Assembly (NCBI RefSeq): GCF_003076455.1
Contig: NZ_CP020918.1
Span: 2,371,501 to 2,435,500 of the forward strand
Length of the DNA stretch: 64,000 bases
From: Flavobacterium faecale
GTDB lineage: Bacteria; Bacteroidota; Bacteroidia; Flavobacteriales; Flavobacteriaceae
Direction: 5' to 3'
This document shows positions 61,192 through 64,000 of the stretch, piece after piece. The notes beneath the pieces are model-generated. The model did not search any database. It was given only the letters and a program-made list of their open reading frames with translations, and had not been told where the DNA came from. The position numbers and the translations under genes are program-made. The first letter of the stretch is position 1; the number at the start of each line of letters is the position of its first letter.

Positions 61192-61451
61192 AATCTATTG
61201 ATTTTTAGTTTAAAAAAAAATGATTCTAGTATGCTAAAACACAACAAAATCGGTGTTATAAAGTAAATACACAACGAGATTGTTACTACTCAAATTTAAG
61301 GAATTTTCAGCTAGTAATGGGTCTAGAACCCATTTTATTTCGTCAAAAATCTGTTGCATGAGTATAGCAGTGTTCTTAAGTTCTAAGTGGTTGAAATGTA
61401 TAGTCTTAGCCTTCAATTTGGTTTTTTGTTTTTATCCCCATGAAAAAAAAG
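61192..61451. other. Divergent spacer, no gene seen
   Basis: Between the CbpA-like gene and the sulfate permease gene. A 60-codon minus-strand frame at 61234-61416 opens with TTG and has no protein-like features. The right end contains the permease promoter. Confidence 0.5.
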
Positions 61452-61459
61452 TACCTTTG
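61452..61459 (+). promoter_or_regulatory. -7 element TACCTTTG of the SulP gene
   Basis: Exact TAnnTTTG, with a TTTG 23 bases further up at the limit of the usual -33 spacing. Transcription would start near 61465, 46 bases before the ATG. Confidence 0.6.
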
Positions 61460-61510
61460 CGCCACTTTATAAACCAACATTTTGGAGTGGTTTTCAAATT
61501 AAAATAAAAA

Positions 61511-63043
61511 ATGAAACAGTATTTTAACTTATTCGACTTTACACAAAAAGTAGATTACAGAACAGAAATTTTAGCAGGTCTAACCGTAGCAATGACCATG
61601 ATACCAGAGTCGTTATCCTTTGCTATTTTAGCAGGATTCCCACCCTTGGTTGGTTTGTATGCCGCTTTTATCATGGGATTGGTTACCGCTGTTTTTGGTG
61701 GTCGTCCAGGGTTGGTTTCTGGTGGAGCAGGAGCAACGGTGATTGTTTTAATTGCCTTGATGAAATCGCATGGATTGGATTATGTCTTTGCCGCTGTAGC
61801 ATTGGCAGGAGTTTTACAAATATTGGTAGGACTCTTTAAATTGGGTAAATTCATACGCCTCGTACCGCAACCCGTTATGTTTGGATTTGTAAATGGGTTG
61901 GCCATTATCATATTTATGTCACAATTGGAGCAGTTCAAAACCGTGGTCAATGGTCAAACCGAGTGGCTTTCGGGTACTCCTTTATATATCATGGCAGGTT
62001 TGGTAGCCTTGACAGTAGCCATTGTTTTGATATTACCGCGTTTTACAAAAGCTATTCCAGCCTCTTTGGTAGCTATTTTGGTTGTATTCGGAATCGTTTT
62101 AGGTTTTGGAATTGAAACTAAAACAGTAGCCGATATTGCCTCTGTGAGTGGTGGATTACCACCTTTTCATATTCCGAATATCGATTGGACTTGGGGTACG
62201 CTGCAAGTAATTTTCCCTTACGCTTTAATCATGGGTTCAGTAGGTTTGACCGAAGGATTGTTGACACTGAATTTGGTTGACGAAATCACCGGTACTAAAG
62301 GAAGCGGAAACAGAGAATGTATCGCTCAAGGTGGTGCCAATATCTTGAACGGATTTTTCTTCGGGATGGGTGGTTGTCCAATGATTGCGCAAACCTTAGT
62401 GAACTTGTCAGCTGGATCTAGAGCTCGTTTGTCTGGAATCGTTGCTGCTTTGACCATTTTGGTTATCGTGCTCGTAGGAGCGCCTGTAATTGAGCTATTG
62501 CCTATGGCAGCGCTTGTGGGTGTGATGATCATGGTTGCGATTGGAACTTTTGAATGGATTAGTTTTCGAATCATAAACAAAATGCCAAAACAAGATATTT
62601 TTGTTGGAGTCCTAGTTGCGGTCATAACTATTTTGATGCACAACTTAGCTCTTGCAGTTTTGATCGGAGTAATTATTTCAGCTTTAGTTTTCGCTTGGGA
62701 AAGTGCAAAACGTATCCGTGCCAAAAAGTATGTGGACGAAAATGGAGTGAAGCACTACGAAATTTATGGACCGCTTTTCTTCGCTTCTACTACAGCTTTT
62801 TTAGAAAAATTTGATGTTGCCAACGATCCAGTCGAAGTGATCATTGATTTTAAAGAAAGTAAAATAGCCGATATGAGTGCCATCGATGCAGTAAATAAAC
62901 TTACGGAGCGTTATGCCAAAATAGGCAAAAAAGTACATCTTCGCCACCTTAGCACTGATTGTCGACAATTGCTACACAATGCAAACGAAATCATAGACGT
63001 AAATATACTCGAAGATCCAACCTACAAAGTAGCGATCGACTAA
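61511..63043 (+). CDS. SulP-family anion permease (sulfate or bicarbonate type)
   Basis: A 510-residue inner-membrane protein with about 12-14 helices and a C-terminal STAS domain (VEVIIDFKESKIADMSAIDA). The opening EILAGLTVAMTMIPESLSFA and LVSGGAGATVIV are SulP signatures. It carries an anion (sulfate, bicarbonate or other) by proton or sodium coupling; which anion cannot be told. Single gene with own promoter and terminator. Confidence 0.92.
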   Translation: MKQYFNLFDFTQKVDYRTEILAGLTVAMTMIPESLSFAILAGFPPLVGLYAAFIMGLVTAVFGGRPGLVSGGAGATVIVLIALMKSHGLDYVFAAVALAGVLQILVGLFKLGKFIRLVPQPVMFGFVNGLAIIIFMSQLEQFKTVVNGQTEWLSGTPLYIMAGLVALTVAIVLILPRFTKAIPASLVAILVVFGIVLGFGIETKTVADIASVSGGLPPFHIPNIDWTWGTLQVIFPYALIMGSVGLTEGLLTLNLVDEITGTKGSGNRECIAQGGANILNGFFFGMGGCPMIAQTLVNLSAGSRARLSGIVAALTILVIVLVGAPVIELLPMAALVGVMIMVAIGTFEWISFRIINKMPKQDIFVGVLVAVITILMHNLALAVLIGVIISALVFAWESAKRIRAKKYVDENGVKHYEIYGPLFFASTTAFLEKFDVANDPVEVIIDFKESKIADMSAIDAVNKLTERYAKIGKKVHLRHLSTDCRQLLHNANEIIDVNILEDPTYKVAID

Positions 63044-63066
63044 TATAAGTATAAATCAAACTTAGA

Positions 63067-63102
63067 AACCACCATTTTCAATAAGAGAATGGTGGTTTTT
63101 TA
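63067..63102 (+). terminator. Rho-independent terminator of the SulP gene
   Basis: AACCACCATT (63067-63076) pairs with AATGGTGGTT (63088-63097), followed by a T run. Confidence 0.88.
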
Positions 63103-63107
63103 TTTGG

Positions 63108-63202
63108 GCACGCCCCGCAGAAAAAGCGGGTCCGGGCTATTCACTATATCTTTTGTGCCGCTACCGCTTTACAAAAGGATGCCGTTGCTATCCCTCGTGC
63201 GC
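63108..63202. repeat. Flavobacterial palindromic intergenic element
   Basis: GCACG at the left end faces CGTGC at the right; within, CCGC-AGAAAAA-GCGG and CTTTTGT...ACAAAAG are inner palindromes. It is GC-richer than its surroundings. Similar elements in Flavobacterium genomes are repeated many times; copy number cannot be judged here. Confidence 0.6.
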
Positions 63203-63357
63203 ATAGAGTGAAAATAGTGTATATTTAGGAAATTACCTTTTGTAAAGTTGTTTCACTTGTAATTAAATAGAGAACATGTTCATCAAGTTACTCCTGCCAA
63301 GTTACTATTTTAAGGAAAGGGAAATAGTTGTCTTTGTTCCGTTGTGATTTAGTATTT

Positions 63358-64000
63358 TTAATTTTTATAAATAAACTTAAAAATAATTTTCACAATAATC
63401 ATTAGTAGCGCAAGTAATAAATATCTTTTCCATTCAAACGTAGACGATTTAGTGTCTTGATTCTTATTTAAATGCTGCAATTGATAAACTCTAAAAGGAG
63501 TGTTTTTAAATAAATCGTCTCCCTCGTCATTGTCAATTTGTACTCCAAGTCTACGTTTCGCAATTTTAAAGGTAAAATCTTCCATTAACTGATCTTCTGT
63601 GAATGACTCCTCAATGTCATCATCGTATTTCCACAATAGTTGTTCGTTTTCAATATGGGAGTCCTTGTAAATTTCAACTTCCTCTTCAAAGCGGTTTCCC
63701 CATTCTTGTTTTATTTCAGAATCAACATATTTCAAGCGTTTCCTTTCTCCTTTTTGGATTAACGAATACCCGTGAAAATTTACTGAACTTGCACAGCTAA
63801 CGGTTACTATTTCTGAGTCAGGAAATATTTTAACTAAACTTTTTTCATATTCTACCAAGTTTAAATTTTCACTTCCTTCAAGTGACTTACTGGTCAAAAT
63901 ATATCCGTCACAAAGTATAATGTTACCGTTGTAGTATCCAATTCCAATTTGATTCTCTTTTGGATTCAATATGGCATCAAAAGATGTATCCTCTTTATAT
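63358..64000 (-). CDS. Unknown C-terminally membrane-anchored protein (partial)
   Basis: The frame is open to the right edge, so the beginning is missing; the visible part reads YKEDTSFDAILNPKENQIGI onward (about 213 residues). The body is soluble and highly acidic in parts (RFEEEVEIYKDSHIENE, DDDIEESFTEDQ). A hydrophobic helix at the end (YLLLALLMIIVKIIFKFIYK) anchors it with the bulk in the cytoplasm. An internal TTG at 63969 is unlikely to be the start because coding character continues past it. I do not recognise the family. Confidence 0.7.
   Translation of the reverse strand, partial: YKEDTSFDAILNPKENQIGIGYYNGNIILCDGYILTSKSLEGSENLNLVEYEKSLVKIFPDSEIVTVSCASSVNFHGYSLIQKGERKRLKYVDSEIKQEWGNRFEEEVEIYKDSHIENEQLLWKYDDDIEESFTEDQLMEDFTFKIAKRRLGVQIDNDEGDDLFKNTPFRVYQLQHLNKNQDTKSSTFEWKRYLLLALLMIIVKIIFKFIYKN

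Noticed and set aside
61234..61416. 60-codon minus-strand frame upstream of the SulP gene
   Set aside because: Opens with TTG, has no recognisable feature and sits in the divergent promoter region.

Overview
The window reads as chromosome from a Flavobacterium-like member of the Bacteroidota. It is AT-rich and has no Shine-Dalgarno sequences worth the name. Several genes are preceded by the Bacteroidota -7 promoter element TAnnTTTG. The gene content fits too: a giant adhesin ending in a type IX secretion (T9SS) type B sorting domain, the DUF6452/DUF6048/rlmD block, a short Smr-domain protein, and intergenic palindromic repeats of a kind common in flavobacteria. I found no rRNA, tRNA or CRISPR array.

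1-1.2 kb: the tail of a sensor kinase, its LuxR-type response regulator, and a small exported protein with three LKGPAYKN repeats behind a perfect palindrome. 1.4-4.3 kb: an accessory strip with two small exported-protein genes that each carry a one-base homopolymer frameshift, a small membrane protein, a 151-bp direct repeat holding the promoter of both exported genes, and the worn 3' end of an IS91-like transposase.

4.3-20.9 kb: one long minus-strand nitrate/nitrite assimilation locus. In transcription order it is nirB, nirD, DUF4202, a NarX-like kinase, a NarL-like regulator, narK, an FNR-type regulator, a porin, nrtA, nrtB and two ABC ATPases. It brings nitrate and nitrite in (porin, NrtABC, NarK), reduces nitrite to ammonium (NirBD) and senses the supply (NarXL-like pair plus Fe-S FNR). 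No nitrate reductase gene lies in the window. Upstream of the transcription units are palindromes of the form TACGTAT-N2-ATACGTA, with the 7-2-7 geometry of NarL sites; this looks like the operator of the locus. About 890 bp of degenerate palindromic repeats separate the two ATPase genes.

21-34.3 kb: an aldo/keto reductase, a DEAD-box (DEFD) helicase, DUF6048, DUF6452 and rlmD genes with a mirrored satellite repeat, a RES-Xre toxin-antitoxin pair, a membrane protein, a class V aminotransferase, a PhyH-like dioxygenase, an unusual glutaredoxin-glutaredoxin-thioredoxin reductase fusion, and an FKBP-type prolyl isomerase.

34.5-49.1 kb: one 4859-residue surface protein built from DUF11 domains, seven near-identical 82-residue repeats, ten near-identical 76-residue repeats, a calcium-binding thrombospondin-3-like stretch and the T9SS type B signal. 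49.5-64 kb: mostly housekeeping genes: GDSL hydrolase, OsmC, cysE-cysM, Smr protein, a duplicated-domain lipoprotein, cysteine desulfurase, Na+/H+ antiporter, SnoaL-like exported protein with an AraC regulator, cbpA-cbpM chaperone pair, SulP permease, and a truncated unknown gene at the right edge.
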